This document shows positions 10,261 to 21,568 of a DNA stretch of 64,000 bases, piece after piece. This DNA comes from Myxocyprinus asiaticus (taxonomy: Eukaryota > Chordata > Actinopteri > Cypriniformes > Catostomidae). Each line of letters opens with the position of its first letter. The first letter of the stretch is position 1. The translations under genes and the position numbers were made by a program. The notes below the pieces were generated by a model. That model ran no database searches. It saw only the letters and a program-made list of their open reading frames with translations, and was not told the DNA's origin. The stretch covers positions 48,003,468 through 48,067,467 of the forward strand of contig NC_059362.1 in assembly GCF_019703515.2 (NCBI RefSeq), read 5' to 3'.

Positions 10261-11936
10261 TAGTGTCAAGTCAACCTTTATTTATAGAGCACATTTAAAA
10301 ACAACAGAAGTTGCTTTACAGATTAAACAAATTAATAAATAATGACTTGTGAAAACAGATTGATTTAAAGTTAAATATAAAACAAATATAAAAAAATAAA
10401 AACCTCCAAATACAGCATCATGTATTTATCCGTTTCAAACTATTCAACGATCTATTAAAAAGCTACAGAATAAAAATATGTTTTTAAAGAAGATTTAAAA
10501 ATGGCTAATGATGAAGCTGACCTCACATGGAAAGGGAAACTACTCCATAGATTAGGACCGATCACAGAAAAGGCACGTTCACCCTTAGATCTATAGCGGC
10601 AACGAGGGCCCTTCAATAGAAGTTGATCAGAAGACCTGAGCGCTCTGGTGGGGGAGTAAGGGAGAAGGTCACTGATATATTGGGGCGCGAGACCAGATAG
10701 AGCCTTGTAGACATAAATCAGAATTTTAAAATCTACCCTGAATTTCACAGGAAGCCAGTGTATAGATCCTAAAACCGGGGAAATTTCATCTCTCTTTCTT
10801 GACCCTGTTAAAAGCCTAGCTGCTGCGTTTTGAACTAGCTGTAGGTGGAATAACGCAGTTTGGGGGAGACAAATGTACAATGAGTTTCAGTAGTCTAACC
10901 TTGATGAAATAAGTGAGTGGAGCACAATTTCCAGGTCCTACTGGAAAGAAAATGTTTTAATTTAGGAATAGATCTTCGGTGGAAAGCTACCCTATACAAC
11001 AGCACTGATCTGCTTATTAAAAAGGAATGAGGAGTCTAAAATCATTCCAAGACTCCTCACATGATCTTGTAAATTTGACAACAGAGGAATTAACTGGGCA
11101 ACCAGGCCAGGTAAGGAGGGCATGGATGAACCTAAAATCAGAACTTTGGTTTTGCTTTCATTTAATTGTAAAAAATAATTTGCCAGCCAATGTTTAATAT
11201 CTTTGAAGCAATTTAGGGCATTCTCAGATGAACAATTCTTGTCTACACTCACTGGGAAATAAAATTGGGAATCATCAGCATAACAGTGATAAGATATGCT
11301 GTACTTCTGAAAAGTAGAGCTCAGAGGAAGCATATACAGGCAAACCAACAAGGGTCCTAAAATTGACCCTTGAGGGACACCACACTGTAATTGAGTGGAC
11401 GTAGAAGAAAAATTACCTAAATTAACCGAGAGCATCCTTTCTTTTAGATATGAGGAAAACCACAGAAAGGCCACACCCTGGATGCCAACCCTACACTCAA
11501 GACGATTGAGAAGAATGCTATGCTCGATAGTGTCGAACGCGTCACTGAGATCTAATAAAACTAAGACGACAGGTGAACCGGAATCCATGGAGAGAAAAAT
11601 ATCATTAGTGACCTTCAACAATGCAGATTCAGTGCAGTGCAAGTGTCTGAAACCAGACTGAAATGTGTCTAAAATGTTAAATGTATTTAGATAGGAGTAG
11701 AGCTGCGAATAAACAACTCTCTCCAAAATCTTGGAAATAAAAGGCAGTTTGGAGATTAGTCTGTAATAGTTGTGTATTGCCAGATCCCCAAAAAGTTTTT
11801 TTTCTTTTTTTTAAACAAAGGATGTAGAATTGCATGTTTAAGACTACTTGGAACAAGTCCACTTGCTAATGAGCTGTTAATTATAGCTGTCACACTGGAA
11901 CTGATAATCATCCCAACTATGTTCATTTCTACAGAG
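10261..11936 (-). mobile_element. second L2-type LINE, 5'-truncated, nested inside the first
   Basis: Minus-strand insertion flanked by AAATG on both sides (10256-10260 and 11937-11941). Its 3' end reads GTGCTCTATAAATAAAGG and then TTGACTTGACACTA. Going 5' to 3' it holds the start of the reverse transcriptase (NSSLASGLVPSSLKHAIL), the long ORF at 10992-11726 with FQSGFR, LLDLSDAFDTIEH, CGVPQGSILGPLL and CYADDSQFYF, and the C-terminal ORF at 10455-10880 (ARLLTGSRKRDEISPVL, LHWLPV-like). Its family differs from the host LINE, which has DLLLSSDRG rather than DIFLSMDSG. Frameshifts make it inactive. Confidence 0.85.
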
Positions 11937-11941
11937 AAATG

Positions 11942-12592
11942 GTATATATGAACAATTTCAGTCAGGATTTTAGGCCCCATCACAGTACAGAGACTGCACT
12001 CATCAGAGTTACTAATGACTTGCTCTTATCATCTGATCGCGGCTGCATTTCTCTTCTACTGCTTTTAGATCTTAGTGCTGCCTCCGACACAATAGATCAT
12101 GACATTCTCTTGAATAGGCTGGAGAATTATGTTGGCATTTGTGTACTTGAATTAGCATGGTTTAGGTCCTATTTAGCAGACCGCTACCACTTTGTCTGTG
12201 TAAATGAGGAATTGTCAAATCAAACAAAAGTATGGAGTGCCACAGGGATCAGTTTTAGGGCCTCTGCTTTTCTCCTTATATATGCTTCCCCTGGGAGATA
12301 TTATCAGGAATCATGGAATAAGTTTCAACTGTTATGCCGACGATACCCAACTTTATATTTCTTCTAAACCCGACGAAATTTCACAATCAAAGATTGGATG
12401 GCCAGAAATGTCCTTCTACTCAATTCCGACAAAACAGGGGTACTAGTTATTGGATCAAAAACGTCTAAAAATAAGCCACTAAAATATAATTTGACTCTCA
12501 ATGGATGTACTGTTACATCATCTTCAACAGCAAAGAACTTAGGTGTTATTTTTTATACCAATCTGTGCTTTGAAAAAATTCTGGCCTGTTAA
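11942..12592 (+). pseudogene. L2 LINE ORF2, reverse transcriptase core (continues from 10260)
   Basis: FSQDFRPHHSTETALIRVTN, LLLDLSAASDTIDHDILLNR, then in the next frame [20 protein letters not shown] and [14 protein letters not shown], the catalytic YADD box, and finally [20 protein letters not shown]. At least two frameshifts. After removal of the nested LINE the reading resumes directly after EKM, which confirms the insertion point. Confidence 0.8.
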
Positions 12593-13998
12593 TAGTTCCT
12601 AGAATATCAAAATCCACAACAGGAGGTAGATCTTTTCCTATGTGGCTCCTAAACTATGGAATAGTCTGCCTAACACTGTTCGGGATGCAGACACTCTCAC
12701 TCAGTTTAATTCTAGACTAAAGACTCATCTATTTAGCCAGTCATACACCTAATTTATCCATCAACTCACAATTAGGATGCTTTAGTTAGGCCTGCCAGAA
12801 CCAGAAACATTTCTCAGAAACATTTCTCATAATCTATAACTCGGCAATAAATTGAATTGCATCTACGCTAATATTATTCTATTTGTTTCCCTGTCTCAAC
12901 ATCTGGATTCATATCGGTGCTAGCCAGACATCACTTCTGTCTATTACGATGGACTTCAGAGGATGAACTGATGCCAACTTTACCCATAAGACATGGGATA
13001 CTTCATATGCCACTGCCTGAACCTTGGCCTTAGGATGGTCCCCACTGAACCTCACCAAAATGACCTGCTGGTTGAACTGAGATGCACCTCATTGATCTCT
13101 GCCTGCATCACCTCAGTCTAATGATGGACTACACTCTTATAATGGAATATATAGACTATCAATTAATTGCCAACAAAAGCCTTCATCGGCCAACTAACAA
13201 AGGACAATGCGTCAATGTGAACTTCTGCAGTTAATTCAGGATGAACTTCAAAGACATTAGTCATTAATCTTACAGTTCTTACAAAATCTTTGTTTAAACA
13301 CAGACCCTTAACACTTACTTAGTTTACTAATTTTAAACCATGACTTGAACTGCACATAAATAACTAATATTGGCATTATATTCATGATGTTAGTCAGAGG
13401 GGAACTGACCCCCACAGTGAGTCTGGTTTCTCCCAAGGTTATTTTTCTCCATTAATCAACATCTTATGGAGTTTTGTGTTCCTTGACACAGTCGCCTTCA
13501 GCTCACTGGGGTTATAAATACAATTATTATTTAATTATTTAATGATTTTTATACACAATTCTCAATCATATTTTATCAAACTACACAATAAGGACTTTAA
13601 GACTTTATAGATATTACAGTTTTCATTTTCTGTTAATGCATGATTTCCTGTAAAGCTGCTTTGAAATGATGTGCGCTGTGAAAAGTGCTATACAAATAAA
13701 AATGACGACTAGTTTCATAGATTTACTGCGAAACAGCACACTGGTAAACACATTGATCATGTATGTGGACTATAGGCTCATTTTCATCCTAAAATTTGAT
13801 GAATGAAAAAAAATCTGACTTTCTATAGCTTGGTATTATTTAGAATTTCACAATTAGTCCCACTGTCCACATATGAGGACATCAATTTTTAGGAAAAGTA
13901 TTTGCTCTAGATATTTTTTATTTTTTTTGCGTGTTTCTAGTTCAAAAAGGGGAATGAAAAATGCACACAGCAGTCACGCTCGGGTCTCAGAAGGATAA

Positions 13999-14859
13999 AT
14001 GTATGTACAGTGCAACAACACATATGTACATAATAAGTACATTGTATCAAATGCTTAAGTACATCGAAGTTAAAAACACCTCATATAATGAGGGTCCAGA
14101 ACCGTGATATTGAGTGTAACAGGTCTGTAAAACACTGTGTGCAGTTCATCCAACATTCAGCCATATATAAGATCACAGCATAATAAATTAAGTCAGATAA
14201 TTACTGTATCCGTGTGTTTTTAAATGTGACCGCAGCTCTCGTCATCTCAGCAGGACATATGGAGTCGTGGATTATATGATAGTCCTTAATCCCACAGCAG
14301 AATGGAATTAGCACAAGCAAATCCCATTGGATGATCCTCACTTCCTCAGAAATTAATACTATTGAGATCCATTAGATTTAATTTAATACACTTCTGAATT
14401 CAAAATGAAAATAATTGTGTCATGTTGAGCTGAATAAAACCTTCTCTGCAAACCAATCTTTATTTTATTACATGGTCAGTTTGGTCAAATAATATTTCAA
14501 GAGCTCTGAATCTTTTACTCATAATTTCTTATATTTTAGTACCACCAAAATTAGACATGATGAAAGCTGATGTCTTGAAGCAAAATATAATCTATCTCAC
14601 ATTTATAAACTTCATCCAACTGAAGACACTTTCACACTGTAAAATACAGTTTTCTTAACAAGTGTCGGTCTTGTTTTGCAGTAAAAATATCTCAACATCC
14701 TAAAATAAAGATACATTTACTTTGAGACTATTTTTGATCTTAATATGTAATTATTAAATATAATTTATCTCATTTGAAATATGTTGAGATGTGTGCTGTA
14801 AAACAACAGAAGAATGCACATTAAGAACATGATGTTGAATGTAGAGATTGTTCACTGAC
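13999..14859. other. intron, nothing recognised
   Basis: AT-rich, no supportable exon or repeat boundary. Confidence 0.45.
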
Positions 14860-14956
14860 CGATGATGAAATCGTAACTGTCTGTCTGTCGAGCTCCTTCA
14901 TCCTCACAACGCTCCATCAGATCCTCCATCTCAACTGTGTATTTGAGGAGAACTTC
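14860..14956 (-). CDS. candidate upstream exon of the EML1-like gene
   Basis: 97-base minus-strand exon with a CTGTTTGTCAG acceptor and an ATCG|gtcagt donor. It enters in phase 0 and exits in phase 1, exactly the phase needed to join the coiled-coil exon at 7605. Translation: EVLLKYTVEMEDLMERCEDE then GARQTDSYDFII(D). An internal Met (MEDLMERC) could serve as a start; human EML1 also begins MED, which may be chance. I do not recognise this peptide from known EML1 isoforms. It could be an alternative N terminus, or an exon of an unrelated gene. Confidence 0.5.
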
Positions 14957-15367
14957 CTGACAAACAGTTTACAAGAAAAGACACAACACAAGCTCCTCCT
15001 CCCTCAGACGACCTTCTTAATCCTCACACACACACATTTAGAGGTGATGTCATTCCAGATAAACGGCCTGTAAGCGTCTCAGGACTGACAGACACGTCTG
15101 AGGTTGTTTTGAGAGTCATGATTGACAGAATACTTACATGCAAAAAATATATTCTTTATAAGTATTTTTTGTCTTGTTTTTTTCCTTAAAATAAAAGTAA
15201 AACTAGCTTAAAGTTAGTGAGGTTTATGCTTAGAACAAGTGAAAACAATCTGCCAATGTATCAAGAGAAAATACACTTGCTGTATATTCAATATGCATTG
15301 TCTGAAAACAAGTCAATATCGTATTTTGATTCACAGCTCATTTTATCTTGTTTTTATAAAAGATATT
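14957..15367. other. intron, nothing recognised
   Basis: AT-rich. No gene or repeat boundary supported. Confidence 0.4.
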
Positions 15368-15371
15368 TTAA

Positions 15372-18300
15372 CCCTTAAACGCATACCTCGGGTCTTTATT
15401 GACCTGGGACCTCATCCATTTTTTGGAGTTGTGCCCACACCTCTTTAGTATTCCTCAATCTATCTCTTATAAATAGTTTGACACACACACACACACAAAA
15501 GGCCAAAATGTATTTATTTTTATTTATTTTTTTATAATGGCTTAACTACCAAAAGTAGTCATTAGAGACCATAGGTATGTTTCTGCACTTCCATAAATAA
15601 TATCTATTTAAGTTTACTATCACATGATATTTAATTGTTTATTACCAGACAAATAAGTACTATATTCCCATAAATAACTATATCATGTTGATTTTCTGTG
15701 TGACAATGTTGAATTATCAGTCTCTCATTTGTGTACACACATACATAATATACTTATTTCTTACTCAAGGTGGCGCTGATGTTTCAGTGATTGACCTGAT
15801 TTACATTTGACATTGATGTGTGACGAAGAAACAACATCTAAGTAGGGGCACAACTACACATTTCCGAGCGCGTATCGAAAACTACATTTTGTGCCCCATG
15901 TATCTGTCAAGCAAGGGGTCAATGGGGGGGGGTGATGTTGGAGGGTACTTATTTGTCTTGTAATAAACAATTAAATAAATATAATTTGTTTTCAGACAAA
16001 TGATTTTGGAGGGGTCGATGAGGGAGGGGTGATGTTGGAGGGGTCGATGGGGGGGCTGATGTTGGAGGGGTCGATGAGGGAGGGGTGATGTTGGAGGGGT
16101 CGATGAGGGGGGGCTGATGTTGGAGGGGTCGATGAGGGGGGCTGATATTGGAGGGGTCAATGGGGGGGCTGATGTTGGAGGGGTCGATGGGGGGGCTGAT
16201 GTTGGAGGGGTCGATGGGGGAGGGGTGATGTTGGAGGGGTCGATGAGGGGGGTCTGATATTGGAGGGGTCGATGAGGGGTGATGTTGGAGGGGTCGATGA
16301 GGGGGATAATGTTGGAGGGGTCAATGAAGGAGGGGTGATGTTGGAGGGGTCGATGAGGGGGGACTGATATTGGAGGGGTCAATGGGGGGGTGATGTGATG
16401 ATTTTGGAGGGGTCAATGGGGGGGTGATGTTGGAGGTGTCGATGAGGGAGGGGTGATGTGATGATGTTGGAGGGGTCGATGAGGGGGGTAATGTTGGAGG
16501 GGTCAATGAAGGAGGGGTGATGTTGGAGGGGTTGATGTTGGAGGGGTCAATGGGGGGTGATGTGATGATGTTGGAGGGGTCGATGTGGGGGTGATGTTGG
16601 AGGGGTCGATGGGGGGGTGATGTTGGAGGGGTCGATGGGGGTGACATTGGAGGGGTCGATGGGGGGTGATGTTGGAGGGGTCGATGAGGGAGGAGTGATG
16701 TTGGAGGGATCGATGGGGGGTGATGTGATGATTTTAGAGGGGTCAATGGGGGGGTGATGTTGGAGGGGTCAATGGGGGGTGATGTGATGATGTTGGAGGG
16801 GTCGATGGGGGGTGATGTGATGATTTTAGAGGGGTCAATGGGGGGGTGATGTTGGAGGGGTCGATGGAGGGGTGATGTTGGAGGAGTCGATGGGGGTGAT
16901 GTTGGAGGTGTTGATGGGGGGATGATGTGATATTTTGGAGGGGTCGATGGGGGGCTGATGTTGGAGGTGTCGATGAGGGAGGGGTGATGTGATGATGTTG
17001 GAGGGGTTGATGAGGGGGTAATGTTGGAGGGGTTGATGTTGGAGGGGTCAATGGGGTTGATGTGATGATGTTGGAGGGGTCGATGTGGGGGTGATGTTGG
17101 AGGGGTCGATGTGGGGGTGATGTTGGAGGGGTCGATGTGGGGGTGATGTTGGAGGGGTCGATGGGGGGTGATGTTGGAGGGGTCGATGGGGGTGACATTG
17201 GAGGGGTCGATGGGGGGTGATGTTGGAGGGGTCGATGAGGGAGGAGTGATGTTGGAGGGATCGATGGGGGGTGATGTGATGATTTTAGAGGGGTCAATGG
17301 GGGGTGATGTTGGAGGGGTCGATGGGGGGTGACATTGGAGGGGTCGATGGGGGGTGATGTTGGAGGAGTCGATGAGGGAGGAGTGATGTTGGAGGGATCG
17401 ATGGGGGATGATGTGATGATTTTAGAGGGGTCAATGGGGGGTGATGTTGGAGGGGTCAATGGGGGGTGATGTGATGATGTTGGAGGGGTCGATGGGGGGT
17501 GATGTTGGAGGGGTCGATGGGGGTGATGTGATGATGTTGGAGGGGTCGATGGGGGAGTGATATGATGATGTTGGAGGGGTCGATGGGGGGTGATGTGATG
17601 ATGTTGGAGGGGTCGATGGGGGGTAATGTGATGATGTTGGAGGGGTCGATGGGGGGTGATGTTGGAGGGGGTCGATGGGGGGTGATGTTGGAGGGGTCGA
17701 TGGGGGGTGATGTTGGAGGGGGTTGATGTGGGGGTAATGTTGGAGGGGTCGATGGGGGGTGATGTTGGAGGAGTCGATGGGGGGGTGATGTTGGAGGGGG
17801 TCGATGGGGGGGTGATGTTGGAGGGGTCGATGGGGGGGTGATGTTGGAGGGGTCGATGGGGGGGTGATGTTGGAGGGGTCGATGGGGGGGTGATGTGATG
17901 TTGGAGGGGTCGAGGAGACCGATTGCACCACCTTTAGTGAGCTGCTGGTGCCCCCCTTTACATGCCGCCCCTATGCATTGCATACCTTGCATATATGGTT
18001 TTTGCGCCTCTGCATCTAAGTAAACTATAGCAAGTGTAACACATGAACAGTATGATATGACTATTGTCATTTGGATGTACTGCTGAAATAATGTAAATTG
18101 TGCATCTATTCAGACTCAAAAAGTGCTTAAGAAAATACTTGTGTAGATTATGTAGATTATGTGTAGCTCAATATGTGTTTGATAGTCAGTTGCGTATCAT
18201 GCAATTTCAGTGTTACAGTAATGAATCCTGTTCTATATTTGTTGCATAATTTCTTTGTTATATAAATATAAAATATAAAAAATATATCAGAGTATATTCT

Positions 18301-18453
18301 ATTCTATTATTTTCTAATGGTCTTTAAACTGTTTTGAAAATTTGAGACTATCTGGGCATTTTGTAGATCCATTAGTGACAGATATATATGTGCTGAATTT
18401 CTAAAGACCCGAGTATGTAATAATGTTTGGTGAAACACTAATGCATTTAAGGG
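15372..18453. mobile_element. TTAA-flanked DNA transposon carrying a minisatellite
   Basis: Left end CCCTTAAACGCATA and right end TGCATTTAAGGG are inverted repeats with TTAA on each outer side (15368-15371 and 18454-18457). The pairing extends inwards: CGGGTCTTTA near 15391 pairs with TAAAGACCCG near 18402. TTAA target duplications point to the piggyBac-type (or Kolobok) integration mode. No transposase ORF is recognisable. Most of the interior is the minisatellite at 15999-17925. Confidence 0.7.
15999..17925. repeat. G-rich minisatellite, unit about 25 bp
   Basis: Roughly 75-80 copies of TGATGTTGGAGGGGTCGATG followed by four to seven G. Unit length varies by the length of the G run, with variants TCAATG, GATTTTAGAGG, GACATTGG and an inserted TGATG. 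All G runs are on the plus strand. One stray unit lies at 15911-15935, separated from the array by about 60 unique bases. Long minus-strand ORFs (Pro/Ser/Thr/His-rich) arise because the unit has no stop codons in these frames; they are not genes. Confidence 0.95.
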
Positions 18454-18457
18454 TTAA

Positions 18458-18825
18458 CATGGAAAAACAAGACATACTGATGAAGAAAATTATCCTTTGC
18501 AGTGTACTTGTCGGCAACTGGATGGTTTGGTTAGAAATGTGATTATTTTACCTGTTGAGATTAACACTGTGAGCAGTAAAACTCACTGAAGAAAGATGGA
18601 AAATATGATTTCTCAAAGCGAAAATAATTAAATATCAGCAGTTAACTTGATTAACAATAATATGAAATATAACTCCAGCCTCAGACTGAACAACAACAAT
18701 CCTGTCTCACCTCTGTCTGCCTGTCTGTCTGTCTGTCTGTTATCCTTAAAGAGGATCAGAGATCTGAATCCACCGACACATGAACAAAGACACAAGACAG
18801 AACATGCACCTGCTGAAACACTCAC
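18458..18825. other. intron with CTGT microsatellite
   Basis: Short TCTG tandem at 18716-18740. Nothing else recognised. Confidence 0.45.
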
Positions 18826-18870
18826 ATCATACAGTATATGATCAGAGAAATCAAACTGATCTGGAATCAA
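18826..18870 (-). CDS. candidate 45-bp micro-exon upstream of the EML1-like exons
   Basis: Minus strand, TTTTTTTGTCTGCAG acceptor and TATGAT|gtgagt donor, both near consensus. Entirely open in phase 0 and encodes LIPDQFDFSDHILYD. It joins in phase to EVLLKYTVEM at 14956. No family recognised. Because the exon is short, chance is not excluded, but the quality of both splice sites supports it. Confidence 0.42.
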
Positions 18871-19009
18871 CTGCAGACAAAAAAAACACCAGAACTTCAA
18901 GAACTGTAAAACAGAATTAATGATCTAAACAACTCAAACACACATCAGTTCTCAGAATATGTGCATTAACTGAAATAACACACAGACATATTAAAGATAA
19001 TCTCACGAA

Positions 19010-19372
19010 ACCTGTCAACATGTGCAGGTCATATTTCACCCCAAAATCAAATAACGAATCATATTGTTCCATAAAGATGTCTGCATTGTGACATTTTCAT
19101 GATAATTAAACACATTTACCTACAAATTATCATTTCTGTAATTCCAGTAAAATTATATGATGTATATTATGTAAATTATACACAATGTTAGTATTTGTTG
19201 TACTGTATAATTATGATGATTATCCTTCAGTATTGAGAATCACAGTTTTTGAACAACAGCAATGAAAATGTCAAAATGTGTTGAATTGCAGTGAAAATAT
19301 CTTTATGGTCCTAAAATGTTCTATGTATTTATTTATTTTGACTCTGGGGTGAAATATGAGCTGTGCATGTTT
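19010..19372. repeat. small inverted-repeat MITE
   Basis: GCAGGTCATATTTCACCCC at 19024 pairs with GGGTGAAATATGAGCTGTGC near 19348. The interior is non-coding. Family not identified. Confidence 0.55.
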
Positions 19373-19697
19373 TTAAATCAGCGTTATCATGCAATCACTC
19401 AGAGAAGTCCTTCAGATTAATAATAAAGTTCAGTGTTACAGATCAATACTGACATCTGCAGGATAAAACTGCTGATGTGAGCAGGACAGTGGCAATAGAA
19501 TATCATACTACTCGTACTATTTCTGATGTACTGTATACTGTGCACAGTATGCACACTATATTTATTTATGGAGTACATAGATTAGTGTGTAGATACTGTT
19601 GACCTTCTGTTTCCAGTGTGATGAAAGAACTCTTATATTAATTGTGGTTTAACATCTCTTAAATCATTATATGATCAGGCTGACAAAAGTTTATAAT
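19373..19697. other. non-coding, nothing recognised
   Basis: No exon or repeat boundary supported. Confidence 0.4.
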
Positions 19698-19701
19698 ATA
19701 A

Positions 19702-20756
19702 CCTCCTGAGACCCCGCGTACACATGCGTGGACATTACGTTTTGGTTTCACTCTAGGGTATGCATAATTTAATTTCATTTAAACCAACTGATCTCAGTTC
19801 AGGAGACTCTGTGCTGTCATTATAGGGTTAAACTAATGACATACGGAGTCATGTGACAAAACAACATGGTGCTGATCACAGCGGAGTTTATCTTTGGGAG
19901 AAACACCAACAAAACTACATCTGGTAAGAAACCTTATTAAGTTTTCACATTGAAACATGTTTGAGTCAAAAGATTAGAGTCTCTAGTTTCATCCGATATG
20001 CCATTTTGAAAATTTAAGTGATTTATTGCGAAACGGCACGCTGTTAAACACAATGACCATGTACGTGGACTATATGCTAATTTTCAGTTAAAATATCCAA
20101 TATTCACTGTCTGTGTATTATCACATTGAGAATAAATAGATGCATCCAAAAACTGATAAATGTGTCTTTCAGAGGCTTTATATGGAGTATAAGGTGCATT
20201 TCAAACTGTTCTGAGACCAGTGCAGACAGACAGCACACTGGAGGTTAAGTCATTCACTAAATAGGGAGCAAGGGAGCATCCTATAGCTCTCTATGCAGTT
20301 AAGTGCATTCACTCCTAAAATCTGATCAAAAGTTCAGTTTCAGGCTGCAGATGATGTTTGGATCACTCAACATGTTTGACAGACATGTGACAATGATAAT
20401 CAGTACATAGATTCAGAATTTATAATGTATCATTTTATTTTAACATGGTTGACAGTGATTGGATGATGCTGGACATTACTTTGAATCAGAATTAATTATG
20501 CTAATTTATGATGTAATGTCTGTAACGTCTCAAAAACATGAATAATCAACACTCCTGGACACATCATAAACTATTTGATTTAATAAATCTGACTTTCTAT
20601 AGTTTGGTATTATTTAGAATTTCACAAATTAGTCCCGCTGTCCACATATGAGAACATACATTTATAGGAAACTATTTGCTCTAGAATGTTTTTTTTTTCT
20701 TCATGTTTCTTAGGGGATATGAAAACACACAGCAGTCACGTGGGGGTCTCAGGAGG
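19702..20756 (+). mobile_element. repeat family A, copy 2
   Basis: TIRs CCTCCTGAGACCCC and GGGGTCTCAGGAGG, flanked by ATAA on both sides (19698-19701 and 20757-20760). Sub-terminal ACACATGCGTGGACATTACG on the left and CCACATATGAG on the right. MITE family B is inserted at about 20095-20577. No transposase ORF. Confidence 0.8.
20095..20577 (+). repeat. MITE family B, copy 2, inside family A
   Basis: Inverted copy of 4268-4775. Its absence from family A copy 1 at the matching place (near 13790) shows it is an insertion rather than part of family A. Confidence 0.7.
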
Positions 20757-20914
20757 ATAATGCATTCTGTTTCACTCATTATATGTAAAATAGACAAACT
20801 GTAGTTTGTACTGTGCAGTATTCAGTGTGCTAATATTATCAACTGAACAGAAGTGAGACATTTAGCTTCAAACTGCTTTTAAAAGTTTTTATAAAAGACG
20901 TGTTCAACAGACTT

Positions 20915-21221
20915 TGACTACACTCTTATAATGGAATACATAGACTATTAATTAATTGCCAATAAAAGCCTTCATCAGCCAACTAACAAAGGACAATGCA
21001 TCAATGTGAACTTCTGCAGTTAATTCAGGATGAACTTCAAAGACATTAGTCATTAATCTTACACTAAAAATAAATAAATAATAATGATAATATTATATAT
21101 TACTATATAAATTACACAATAATGACTCTAAGACTTTATAGATATTACAGTTTCTTTTCCTGTAAAGCTGCTTTGAAATGATGTGTGTTGTGAAAAGCGC
21201 TGTACAAATAAAAATGACGAC
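20915..21221 (+). mobile_element. L2 LINE 3' tail fragment
   Basis: Same 3' tail as the LINE ending at 13709: CTACACTCTTATAATGGAAT, then GTCATTAATCTTACA, an internal deletion, and GTAAAGCTGCTTTGAAATGA to GTACAAATAAAAATGACGAC. A severely 5'-truncated insertion, as usual for LINEs. Confidence 0.8.
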
Positions 21222-21568
21222 GTCACACAGTAAAAAATGATGTAATGTCATTTTCTGTGCACTATGATGTAATAAGAATATATTGTGATGTAAATAATAT
21301 CTGTATGTAGTGAAAAGAGCATCAAACACAGAACACAGAACTGTTTTCACAAAAACACTTCAAATTTATATTTTATAAATACTCTTTCATTAAACAATAA
21401 ATCAGCAGGGATCCTTGTCACTGGAATAAAACAAACATTTGAATATTAAAAAAATAAATAAAAAAACAACTGTTTTTTTGTTGCTGGTCAGAACAGGGGC
21501 AAACAAAACATTGATACTGATTGGTCAGTATGAACTAAATTTTAATCAGGGAAAATCCAGTATAGGAG
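21222..21568. other. non-coding, nothing recognised
   Basis: AT-rich, no supportable feature. Confidence 0.45.

Larger units (their letters stand above)
8000..13709 (+). mobile_element. L2/CR1-group LINE with esterase ORF1, degraded
   Basis: Plus-strand non-LTR retrotransposon inserted in repeat family A. In order: ORF1 with SGNH-esterase motifs (8290-8730), endonuclease remnant (9090-9336), reverse transcriptase (10030-10260 and 11942-12592, split by a second LINE) and a roughly 1.1 kb 3' untranslated tail. The tail ends GTGAAAAGTGCTATACAAAT and then AAATGACGAC, the short-repeat type of end used by L2 elements. An esterase in ORF1 is known from fish L2 elements such as ZfL2-1. Many stops and frameshifts: dead copy. 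The 5' end is set only by where family A sequence stops. Confidence 0.85.
7919..13994 (+). mobile_element. repeat family A, copy 1 (TIR element split by an L2 LINE)
   Basis: Left end CCTCCTGAGACCCC and right end GGGTCTCAGAAGG are inverted repeats, flanked by ATAA on both sides (7915-7918 and 13995-13998). Sub-terminal palindromes CCACATGTGTGG (left) and CCACATATGAGG (right) are also present. Only about 370 bases belong to this element; the rest is the inserted LINE. Copies 2 and 3 lie at 19702-20756 and 24029-24699. Non-autonomous: no transposase visible. Confidence 0.75.

Noticed and set aside
15882..18070. Several long minus-strand ORFs rich in Pro, Ser, Thr, His and Ile
   Set aside because: They are readings of the 25-bp minisatellite in its different frames. 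No start context, splice sites or non-repeat coding text.
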